Origin: Antennarius striatus
Lineage: Eukaryota; Chordata; Actinopteri; Lophiiformes; Antennariidae
Direction of reading: 5' to 3'
Length of the DNA stretch: 64,000 nt
Assembly (NCBI RefSeq): GCF_040054535.1
Contig: NC_090780.1
Coordinates: 12,705,001 to 12,769,000 of the forward strand
Shown here: in pieces, positions 39,301-49,891 of the stretch
How positions within the stretch are numbered: the first letter of the stretch is position 1
Layout: every line of letters starts with the position of its first letter
Translations under genes and position numbers: made by a program
Notes under the pieces: generated by a model
Databases searched by the model: none
Told to the model about the DNA's origin: nothing
Seen by the model: the letters and a program-made list of their open reading frames with translations, nothing else

Positions 39301-40367
39301 TCACTATATGTCATACCAAAAGATTTGTTTTTTGTCTTGTGCCACAGACTACATTTCTTTTTTTTTAGTACCTCTGTGAAAATGGACGCGTGGATGATAT
39401 TTTTTCTGATCCATACTATACACGTTTTTGTGAGAGTTTACACAAAATCCTGGATGGCTGGAAACCCGCCGTCCATCCTTTAGGTAAGAAAGTATGACCA
39501 TGTTCAGTGTTTGTAATGGTTTAATAAAAACAACCAACTCACCGTGCATTCTCATCGTAGGCTACATCATTCCCAGTCACGTGACAGAGGAGATGCTGTG
39601 GGAGTGTAAACAGCTCGGTGCGCATTCGCCAGCCACATTGCTCACAACTCTAATGTACTTCAACACTAAGTGAGTGACGACCTCTCAGCACCGATTGACC
39701 TGAGTCCGTTCTCCTTAACTACTCAAAACAATATTTTAGACATGTTTTAAACGCATCTGTGTTCCAGGCATTTCCGTCTCATGACACCTGAGCAGCACCT
39801 GAAAGTAGCCTTCACAAAGGTTGTGAGACACACACGGAAGAACCCTGCTAATACCAAGGACAAAGCAACCAGTATCCGCCTTCTCAAAGGACAGGGTCCA
39901 CATAGCGCAGGACCCAAAGGTACTCAGGGCAGTCAGCCTTACGTTAATGTTTTGCTTTAGAATTGCTTTTGCTGACCTGATGTGACATCTGTTTCAGGAA
40001 TGGACGAAATGTTTGAAGAACAAGTCGAGGATGCAGAAAATCCTCTCCGCTGCCCCATCAAGCTTTACGATTTTTATCTCTTCAAATGGTGAGCGATACT
40101 CACATTAATCCTGTGAAACTGGACAAATCCTCACCACATACTGTACTTTAAATGAATGTATCTCCGATTTCCTTTTCCAGCCCTCAAAGTGTTAAGGGAC
40201 GCAACGACTCCTACTACATGACTCCAGAGCCTGTGGTTGCACCGAACAGTCCGATGTGGTACTCGCCTCAGCCCCTCACCAGTCAGCAGATCGAGCACAT
40301 TCTTTCCCGCATCATCGTAGTCAGAGAGATCCAAGAGATCATCAGTGCCAGTTCAGACATTAGCTAA
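36329..40367 (+). CDS. qrich1: glutamine-rich protein 1 (QRICH1)
   Basis: Nuclear transcription regulator of ER-stress and translation outcomes; its C-terminal domain belongs to the Crypton-recombinase-derived (DUF3504) group with ZMYM2-4 and KIAA1958. Exons: 36329-36583, 36671-36739, 37115-37252, 37338-38228, 38775-38934, 39128-39282, 39369-39483, 39561-39669, 39768-39919, 39998-40088, 40181-40367, giving 773 residues (human 776). Seen: the N-terminal helical module [20 protein letters not shown], the signature [20 protein letters not shown], a Gln-rich centre with an octapeptide repeat, the nuclear signal [29 protein letters not shown], and the C-terminal domain [16 protein letters not shown] to [19 protein letters not shown] and [13 protein letters not shown]. 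Near-complete agreement with the vertebrate family leaves little doubt. Confidence 0.96.
37372..37600 (+). repeat. coding minisatellite: GGQQIQLQ-type octapeptide repeat in qrich1
   Basis: Seven to nine tandem units of about 24 nt encode variants of [G/A/S/D]GQ[Q/H]IQLx. The units differ mostly at synonymous sites and at the first and eighth residues, which points to an old, selected repeat rather than a recent slippage tract. Confidence 0.85.
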
Positions 40368-41485
40368 ACCCAGAGGACTTGTGGGATTTGATCGTCAGTC
40401 GCTGGTCATGTGGTATCCATCCTGAGTCATTAAACATCATTGACTTTCTGGAATAACATCGAACAACTTCTAAAACAGTTGCCATTTCTCCTGGGAAAGT
40501 GTGTCATGACATCAAAGATTTTTTTTGTGTTTTTGTCGGATGTTCGGGGCTGCTCCTCGTCTCAGCTACCTTTGTAACCCTAAAACTGTAAACTGAGGGA
40601 GGTGCAGGTTCCACCACTGCTGGACCATGATTGTGCTCCTGGGCTGCTTTTCTCTAAGCAGTGGTAAATGTTGCCGAGTCTTATTACTCTGAAATGAATA
40701 TATTTAACCCTTCACTAGTAAACATCACACATCTTTAAGCTTCCAGTATAATGTGTCACACTATACTGGACGGTGACCTTTTTTTTGTATACTGACTGCA
40801 TTTTGGATCATCTATGTATGTATGTTCAAAGCTGAAGAACTTGTGCCTGTTTTTCAAAAAAGACAATTTACATTTGTGGATTATTGAGTGAGCTGAATCT
40901 CAGATACTCTTTAAGGTCAAGTGCTATTTTATAGTCAATAAGGAAAACAAACATTTTTCTCAGGTCAAAGCTTGTTATTGGAAAACAAAGTAAATATTTG
41001 CCAACATATTCCTGTATGTAAAGTTTAAATATAGATAATTAAACAGGATATACAAACATCTTGTTTAGCCAATGCAGTAGTAATCCTTGGATCAAAAGTA
41101 GAAAAATTCAAAAATGAAAATATGTCGGTGGAATTAAGACCTGAAGTCAGGATTAGTTGTTGGTCTTTCTAAAACTGGCGTGCAGTATTCTCAGCCTGGA
41201 GACGTCTGCCTTTTAACTGAAGTACATTCTCATTAACAGTACTGGCAAAAGTAGTCACTCCATTTGGATTTGTTTGTTAATATGACTGATGCAATGCTGA
41301 ACAGCCATTCCCACACTGTCCTCAGGTAGATCATTTTATATAACATCACAATAACACAGATGAATTTTTAAATTCGCATTTAATTTAAATGATATACTGT
41401 ACAAGGAAAACATTCTTACATGTAAAATTTTGACATCATTCAACAGAATTGCAAACATTTAAGCAAAACAGCAGGAGTTGGTTAT
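40368..41485. other. convergent 3' UTRs of qrich1 (+) and rpusd4 (-)
   Basis: The qrich1 3' UTR follows its stop at 40367. Minus-strand 3' UTR of rpusd4 precedes 41486. No further gene is seen. Confidence 0.55.
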
Positions 41486-43995
41486 TCACGGTCCTTTTTT
41501 ATCATAGGTGAGCTGCAGTCGTCTCAGTGCTTGTGTGAAATATTTAGGTAAAGGACAGGACACGTTGATTTCAGTTTGACGTGTTCCTGACAGCGTCAGC
41601 TGCTGAGCAAGAGCATGAAGAGGAAGATATCGAGCCTTACTTTGTTCCAGCCCAAGTTTTTCCAGAACACGATCTGGTAATTTCTGTTGCAGAAACCAAA
41701 CGACAAAAAAAAATGCCATTGAATAAAAGTCAGTCCTATCCCACACATCTAATACAAACAGATGCCAGTAACAATATGCTCTTTTCTTAATGCACATGTT
41801 ATAGCAAAATGAAAAAGCTGTTTGGTTGGAGAATCAGCATATGGCATAAGACACAAAACGTTTGCTGCCTTCCTTGATAGAGATGGAACTGCATGATGCT
41901 AATTGGATCAAGCACCACTAAGGAAACCCTAAAGCTCAGACTGACATTTCAAACTACAGTAGATTTATGAAGGGCAAGCTTTGACAACAGTCACACCGCT
42001 GCCCGTTGATTAGAGTTGAAACAAAACCAAGCATTACAGCTTAAATTTGTTCTGATTACTGATTCAATTAGATATGAGACCAGGATCAGTGCATCTTCTA
42101 CAGTCAGGAATTGTGTAAAACTGTTAGCCTATGTTGTGCTGGAAAATAATGACTACCTATAAGCAGCTTGATGCCAGGAAACAAATCACTATTCAAAGTG
42201 GCACACCAATAAGATTTGTTATGTCACAGAAAAGCAAGTATAGCAAACTTATTTTTCAATAGTGGTGCTGCTTTCATCATACATGCTATTTAAACCTTTT
42301 ACAGCCATATGAAGTTGTAAACATCTTACCTGGGGTGACAGCTTGTTCCAGTTGGAATATTTGTGGTCACCAAGAATGGGACATGCTAAAGCTAATGCCA
42401 TGTGGACCCTTAGCTGATGTTTCACGCCTGTGGACACAAGAAGACATGTAGAAAACATCTCCCGTCCTTTTAAAAAAAGTTTAAAAAATTGATTTGGGAG
42501 TCATTTCCTGTGGAAGGTCCCATAAAGGTTTCCTTACTGGTTAAAGGCTGAAGCTCAACAAGGCTACAACCACTGCTGCTATCCAAGACCCGATACTTGG
42601 TCACAGCAGGATGGGACTGCCGATGGGCTCGGACTCTAGTCAAACCATCGCCTGAATCCTTCATTCTGAAAACAGGACTTAAAGCCATCTGAAATTAAAA
42701 AAAATGTATAGAGATATAATACAGTCCAATAATAACACTAAAACTATTACCTAACTAGTAACTACTTTTGTATGCAACTCCACATTTAACAGTTTAATGA
42801 CAAACAACTAGCTGCAGCAGAGGGGGCACCTTGTAGTGTGGACGAGAGCCAGTGACCTCTCTCTCTATGACAGGAATGTCAATCACTCCTACAGACTGCA
42901 CTGGCACGCCGACTGTGATGACCCTGAGGAGGAAAACGGAATATGTTAAACGAAGCATGGGAAATAAGGACACATGTTTCAGTATTGTCTTTAAACCCTG
43001 CTTCTACTCGATACTGTAGCTTACCAATACTTCCTCTGTATCTGGTTATCCCTGTTAAGGTTGAGTATGTGCTCCACCACTTCTTCCCTCCTGGCCAGCA
43101 GAAGAGCTCCAGGTGTGTCCTTCTCCAGTCCAAGAGAGGGGAACAGCTTAGAGCTAGACTTGACCTTTGACCCATCCATCATTTTAGAGAGAACAGGAAG
43201 CACAGAGCAGATGGATGTGCCCCCACCGTCATCTAAGAGATGGGGACAGCACCAAATGTACACCTATTCACATCCAGGCACATCCCCTTTTGTCAAACTG
43301 CACCAGTATATAGCTAGCATCGTCAGAATAGATGGATATATTAATACACCAAAGTTATTGCTCACTCTTAGCAAAGTAGCAGTATGCTGATACTTTTTTT
43401 CAAAGTATTTTTGATCTCTGAAACTTTTACTTCATAAAACGATTAAAATGTGACAAAATTGATCTTCTTTTCTTTGCAATTTTTCTCAGTTGCATATCAT
43501 TTCTAGATGTCTGAGTTGTGGTTTGAGAAAAGACATGTCATTAGGCAATATTCCTGATTCTGTTCTGTTCAAACTCAGATCGGTATTCAGTACATTAATA
43601 ACGTTTTGTGAGCCGTGACCTCGTGTTGGTTTACCTCGAACAGGAACGCCATAGGGTTTGTTTATAACCACTATATCGTCATCCTTGTACAGCACGCCTC
43701 TGTGGAGGTGCTTGGCCAGTACGTTGGGATGAACATTTTGAAGCTGCTGACTGAACTGTTTTAGCTCCATCACCCTCTTCTGTTGACCAGACAACGGAGG
43801 CTCTGCCTCTGTCTGGGTCTTCGAACGCTCCCGCCGAATCTTCTGTGCAAGATCGAGCGCAGTGAGCCGACGTTTCTCTCCCGTGCATGGAGGATCTTCC
43901 TCGTCGAGGGCCTGACTCCTACTGATGGATGATGCCGTCCCCATGCACCGACCATGTGGTGCTCTTAATCTGACCAGAGAGAAGATGGTGTTCAT
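41486..43995 (-). CDS. rpusd4: RNA pseudouridine synthase domain protein 4 (mitochondrial)
   Basis: RluA-family pseudouridine synthase that in mammals acts in mitochondrial RNA granules on 16S rRNA and mt-tRNA-Phe. Coding exons in transcript order: 43995-43635, 43232-43025, 42923-42830, 42688-42538, 42427-42330, 41683-41486, giving 369 residues (human 377). The start chosen gives [20 protein letters not shown], a basic presequence; two further in-frame ATGs lie upstream. Seen: [35 protein letters not shown] (fold motif I), [40 protein letters not shown] (motif III) and [16 protein letters not shown], all RPUSD4-like. The catalytic HRLDK(D/E)T(T)G motif is changed to LGLEKDTPG (43123-43134), so the usual aspartate is absent. 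Exon phases are intact, so it is not an obvious pseudogene. Confidence 0.92.
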
Positions 43996-44870
43996 AATGT
44001 CACTACATGCAATACGTTTGTAATGATTCATAACGCCGATCTTGTAGGCTATCTGGCTCTTGTTAACGCGGTGATACAGAAACAAGCTCTACCGGAAGTG
44101 TCACTAATCAACAAGGGCTCATTTAATACCGGAAGTATAACTTGTCGACCTCGTCTCATATGAACTACATCCGGATCGCGTCTTTATTGATAAAAGAGTA
44201 GAAACTGTATTTTGTCACAATTAAAAGAAAATACAAATATTACAGTTTCAAAATTCCGTGTTAGGTTTAACGTAAATTCATATATCAAAATAATCCTAAA
44301 GTGATGTGTGGTTATTTAAACTTAAAAATATGCCAGCATAATTATTTTAGCGTGCTGCTATGACATTTTGAAATAAAGGCCGCTTCCTGGCATAACTAAA
44401 CATAATTTTTTTTCAATATATCTCTCTTAATTTCCCTTCGGGGATCAAACCAGTATATAAAATTAAAATTAAAAAAAATATATATATACTTTTTGGGTGT
44501 TCAACAAACTTCCGGTTAACGTGTGTCGTCATTTCCTTTTTCTAACAAACGATGTGTTAGTTTCAAGCTTCGGTGCTGCCTGGTCTGCTTGACCCACTGA
44601 ATATAATTATGACTGCATAGCACCGCCCCCCCCGAGGTGGATTTTAATTAAATTACATTCGTTCACGGTAACTTCGCCTTACTGAATGGCTGCACATAGT
44701 AAATAACTCCCAGCGCCTGGTACTATTGTCGTTCTCAGAAAACGAGCTTTTAAGTGACGCAACTCAACGGCTCAATTAACTGTCATGCACTTACTCAATG
44801 GAGGTTTTTGCTACAATTAAAGGCAGCGGATCAGGACAACGGTGAACATTATAGGTGTGTCGCGGCAGAC
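43996..44870. promoter_or_regulatory. bidirectional rpusd4 / wdr82-type promoter
   Basis: The two start codons are 875 bp apart on opposite strands. The interval holds ETS/GABP-type sites: ACCGGAAGTG at 44091-44100, ACCGGAAGT at 44128-44136 and its reverse complement ACTTCCGGT at 44508-44516. A LINE-tail-like scrap lies at 44428-44460. GABP control would fit a mitochondrial gene. Function is inferred. Confidence 0.55.
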
Positions 44871-47800
44871 ATGAAGATCACAGACAGCGTGTTGCGAAGT
44901 TTCAGGGTTGCTAGGACATACCGAGAAAATTCAATGAAAGTCAACTGTGTGGACTTCAGCTCTAATGGTGAACATGCAATATCAAGTAGCGACGACGACT
45001 GCATTGTGTTGTATGACGTCCGGGACGGGAAGTAAGTAATCAGTGTTGTTATACATGGTATTAAAATGAATGAATATCTGCAAATGTGGTGCAAGAATGA
45101 AAGCAGCAATGAAAGCCAGCATTGTTTGACATAAATCAAAGAATTGTTTACTACATGGACTCAGGAAAACACAGTTTGGTGCTGCACCAACAAAATCAAG
45201 TTAAGCTTCTTCTAGCATGTGAGACACAAGCCATGTATGAACAATATCTAGAAATCCTGATGATTTTTATGGCCCAAGCTTTTTATGAGCTGAAACCAAA
45301 TGTAAACGTGTCCTTTGGTCTGATTAGTCTGTATTTCAAGTGTGTTTTGGAAGTTGTGGATGCTGTGTCCTCTGGAACATCCAGATGATAACCAGACTAG
45401 AGTTCAGGAGTGGACACTGGTGATGATCTGGGGGGTGTCCGGGCCTGTAGCGTGGATTACTGTGCATACTGGTTTTGGATCAATACTGCCATCAAGATGA
45501 CGTCTTCTATTGACCACCCACATTCTACACTGTCCTACTATACTGCACTAGACTGGCCTGTGTCCATGCCAGACTTGTCCCCTTTGAAAAAGTTAAGTTT
45601 GAAGTATGACAGCAGACACTTTGCATTGTTGAGCAGCTGAAATCACATATTAAGAAAGGATGGATCAGAATTCGACTTGTGTCCTCTCTTCATAATGCCT
45701 AATGAGTTAGGAGGTGTGGTGGTGTCTGCTGTGTTTCAGGAGGTCATGCAATGATTGACTGGTGTGAATTTTCTTCCCATTCTCAGACCTAAAAGGACCC
45801 TGTACAGCAAGAAGTATGGGGTAGACCTCATCCGCTATACACACGGGGATACACAGAAGGTGGTTTACAGCTCCAACAAGAAGGATGGTAATGACTCTGT
45901 ACTGACAGATGTTGGCAAAAGATTCACACAGAATGTGAAATAGATTGTAGAGAAATGTACCTCGAAACTGACGTATGGTTTTCATTCTTGTAGATACCAT
46001 TCGATACCTTTCACTCACTGACAACAAGTACATCAGGTATTTCCCAGGTCACACTGCAAAGTAAGAAAAAGCACCAGTTGTGTGTCTCTTGTTGCCTAAC
46101 ACTCATTTATTGGACTGCTGAACTAAGTTGAATCCCGTTGTCTTTAAGACAAGTTTTTATGAATTTCGTTTTTGAAGTTTGAAACATGATAATTTATGTT
46201 TGTAATTTTAATATTACAACATGCTAATAAAAGCAGAATCTATGTTGCCATCGACACTCAGTGTTTCACAAGTACCTCCTAGGTTGATTCTGAAAACACA
46301 TTTCTGCACAATGTTGTTCTCCTCAAACTGGTTATGTACTGATATACAGACATCATCAAACTGGTTTTGTCCTCTCCTCATTTAATTCTACTTCATTTTT
46401 ACTCATGGCATATGTCTTAATGCTTAAAGTTACTAACTTACTTTATAATTGGATTTATTTATTATATTTTAGAGTGATTGCTCTGTCCATGTCACCGGTG
46501 GATGATACATTTATCTCAGGTTCGTTGGATAAGACAATCCGGATATGGGACCTGCGTTCTGAAAACTGTCAAGTGAGTGGTCAGTGAATAAACAGAATTT
46601 TTTTCTGTATGGAATCTTTCAAATATGACACAGCAGCTTTTACAGTTGACACTGCTTTGGATCTGGATTTCCTAGATCACTGCCCCTGGAGGTTTAAGTA
46701 ACCACCAAACACAATGTGATTTTTTAAACACTTGTCCTTTAACCACTGGGTGTCCCCAGACCTGCTTTAAAGCCACTGGGACACTTGCATCTTCCCTGTT
46801 AGATAAAACTAGAGTAACGTGCAGTGACTGAAACACAGTATTGTAATTATAATCCTATAAATAAAGATTAAATGAAAGGAGAAACCTATTAATTAGGAAA
46901 AATATGACACACACCTCTGCCATAAATTAGGAATACATGAATTAGATGATAAAATCCAGATTTCTGATTGTCATGTTTTGAGTTTATGCGAGTGTGTTTT
47001 TGTTTCAGGGCTTGACTAATCCACTAGGAAAGCCTGTCTGTTCTTTTGATCCTGAGGGGCTGATTTTTGCTGCTGGAGTGGAATCACAGGCCATCAAATT
47101 ATACGATCTTCGTGCTTTTGACAAGGTAAAGTATTATTTACTTGATTCATCCCAAACTGAGAATTTTGTATGTATCAGCAGAATGTGAAGCAAGGCATAC
47201 TAAATACACGTATAAATACATTTATAAATACACCAGCTTGCTTGTTTTCCATTTTATAACATTCGTATTTTGGTTAAAGGGTCCATTTACCTCCTTTGAG
47301 ATGATGTTCAATCGGGTCTGTGATTGGACTGGACTTAAATTCAGTAATGATGGGAAACTGATTCTCATTTCCACCAATGGAGGGATGATCCGGATCCTGA
47401 ATGCTTTCAATGGATCTGTGCTGTACACCTTTTCTGTAAGACTCACACATTAGTGAATCCTGACTTTCCTACATCTGTTGTCATGTTAGCACGATGACTT
47501 TGGAGTAGCTTAAGGTTTGTCCCGTCTAATTTTTAAGGGCTACAATAACAGTAAAGGTATTTCCTTGGAGGCATGTTTTACTCCTGACTCGCAGTTCGTC
47601 ATGATTGGTGAGTCTACACATTTTTTTATTTTTGTTTCTTCCTATGAGATCTGTGTAAAAATACATATTTTTCCCCAGGCTCAGAGGATGGAAGAGTCCA
47701 TGTGTGGAGCACCGAGAGTGGCATGAAGGTGGCAGTGCTGGATGGCAAACATCCAGGCCCCATCAATACTCTGCAGTTTAACCCTCAATATATGACGTTT

Positions 47801-47956
47801 GCTAGCGCCTGCAGCGTCATGGTGAGTTCAATTGCATGACATCTGACAATATGTACAATAGCTAACAATGGACAGACTGGTGTGGACAGAAGCTCATCCA
47901 TCATTTCTTCTTCTCCTCTCCAGACGTTTTGGCTCCCATGTATTGATGACTTATAG
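44871..47956 (+). CDS. wdr82: WD repeat protein 82 family member (diverged paralog)
   Basis: WDR82/Swd2 recruits SET1 H3K4 methyltransferase to Ser5-phosphorylated RNA polymerase II and also works with PNUTS-PP1 and ZC3H4 in termination. Exons: 44871-45031, 45787-45887, 45994-46060, 46473-46572, 47009-47125, 47280-47435, 47538-47607, 47679-47821, 47924-47956, giving 315 residues (human 313). Seen: [105 protein letters not shown] and the end FWLPCIDDL. All exons keep frame and WD propeller signatures. By hand alignment to remembered human WDR82 it is only about three-quarters identical, whereas the canonical vertebrate protein barely varies, so it is probably a second copy. Confidence 0.9.
45125..45730 (+). 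mobile_element. possible Tc1/mariner transposase relic in wdr82 intron 1
   Basis: One frame reads [17 protein letters not shown], and a shifted frame shortly after reads [15 protein letters not shown]. These resemble the end of a Tc1/mariner transposase (LDWPSQSPDLNPIE..., then ...EEWxxI). No terminal repeats were found. The match is short, so this is tentative. Confidence 0.35.
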
Positions 47957-49891
47957 AAGGATGTTATTAAAGTGAATCCTTGTTGTGAAACACGTCAGTC
48001 AAGCAATGCTGTAAAACACAATGAGGACTCCGACGTATTTTAATTTAAGAAAAGACATGTTATTTTAACATTTTATAGTGAAAATTGTACCTGGTGTATT
48101 TTTTATTAAAATGTTTCATGCAGCTTTTTTACACATAGTTGTTGAATGCAACTGGGTTGCTTGTTCGTGTTCTATTGAAGTATTACTACATTTCCTGATG
48201 TTCCATGTATTGTTTTACCGATTCACAGAATTTGTATTTTGTAAGTATTTTATAATAAACTGTTCATAGATGACTGTTGGGCTTCTGTTTTTTTTTTCTC
48301 TTTTGACATCCTTTCTTCACAAACATGCTCACAAACTGAGAAGTTGTGGCCTAGTAAAGTTCAATTTATTACAGAAAAATATTCATTTGATTGACTTATC
48401 TAATGGCTGCAATTCTAGTTCATAAGAAGATTCATGTTTTGCGTACTACTAATAATAATAATCCACACTTTATTGATCCCTCATGGGGAAATTCTCTTTA
48501 CACTCTCACTCTCACACAAGTACATACTGTATATGTGCTAATTGCAGCATGTGGTTAAAGGTTACAGGCCCCTGAAACGGACAGCACACTAGGGGCCTGT
48601 AGGCATGCAATTAGTATTACAGAGAGGTACATATAGAGGCACAGGGGACAGGTACAAGTACACACAGTAATGTCTGCAAAAAAGCCTTTCATTGTGAACT
48701 TTTCAGTCTATTACCAGATTTATTTACCTGTTTTATTTACCTGTGTTTCTCAGAATTGACAATAAGTTCAATTAAAAATACAAAGAGTAAACTAATCTGA
48801 AAACATTTGAGAGCCTGTGAGAAATGCTGGCAGGTTTAATCAAATGGATGAACGGATGTTTATTTTTGTGCGTATAAAGTGTGTCTTCCTGAAGGGGGGG
48901 GGGTGGTTCTATTGAATAATGTATAGATGCTTGGGTTATGTACTCACCACTGAGTGAATAATGGATGATCCCATCACAGGTAGGTACACACTTATCTTTC
49001 TCTCACCTACAGTATCTTGGCATGGGTGAGAAGCAGAGACACAGAAAAAATAAGGAGTGGCTGTTCAAGCTTTTGATTTGTAAAGTACACACAGACCAAC
49101 ATGTTTAACCTAGACTCCCTCCCCCTGCGGTGCAACTGAACTGATTCGGTTCTTTTTGTCAATGGCCAGTTCCATTATTACGACTCCAGCAGTCATTTTG
49201 AGCTCCTGACCTACCACTTTAGGATAAAAGGTGTGAATATTTTGTCATAAGAATCCCATCATTCTCATATTTCCTAAGGTATCGATTTAACATTTCATGA
49301 AGGATTAAATGAAACCTTGCTCATCAAAATGAGCATTAGGCACCCTTCCCCAAACACATGAACCTCCTCCCGTTCTTGCTCCATTCAACGATGTTGAAAT
49401 GACGCAGTAAGATTCTTACTTAGCGTCACCTTTCCATGACCAGCTGGCTGGAATTTGAGATCATGCCTGTGCTGATTGGCCACTATGTGAAAGAGTAATA
49501 AAATGTTGTTGCATGTGGCACACTGGCAGCATCTGCTTACACATCACCGACACAACTGATGTCAGGAGCACTACAGTTCTTCAGAGCAGAATGAGGTTCT
49601 CCCACCGAGACTTTTCAAGTTGTGGTCATCGATACGCAAAGTTCTAGATCAGTGGTTTGGGTGGCATATCCACTGACAGACACGTTATTACTCATCAGCC
49701 ACAGTTCCGCAGATTGTATTTCAAGTGCTAGGAATCTCCCGAGTCACCCTCGTGGCGTTTATGTCACTGGTGTGCGTGGGTCCATCTGTCTGCCACAGAA
49801 TAGAGGCAGCACCTGCTGAGGGAGAAGACTGAGGACATAGATCTGGACCTGGTCCTTCTTGTGTGAGGAGTGTAGAAACGACTGCCAAAAG
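47957..49891 (+). other. wdr82 3' UTR, LINE-tail fragment and twf2 upstream region
   Basis: A poly(A)-type AATAAA lies near 48252. A LINE 3'-tail fragment in minus orientation (TTTATTGATCCCTCATGGGG) begins near 48468, and related repeat sequence runs to about 48670. A G-rich run is at 48894. The twf2 promoter and 5' UTR must lie in the last few hundred bases. PPM1M and TLR9, which sit nearby in human, are not seen. Confidence 0.5.

Noticed and set aside
45032-47008. Search for the let-7g precursor in wdr82 introns
   Set aside because: No TGAGGTAG seed or matching stem was seen, so no miRNA is annotated.
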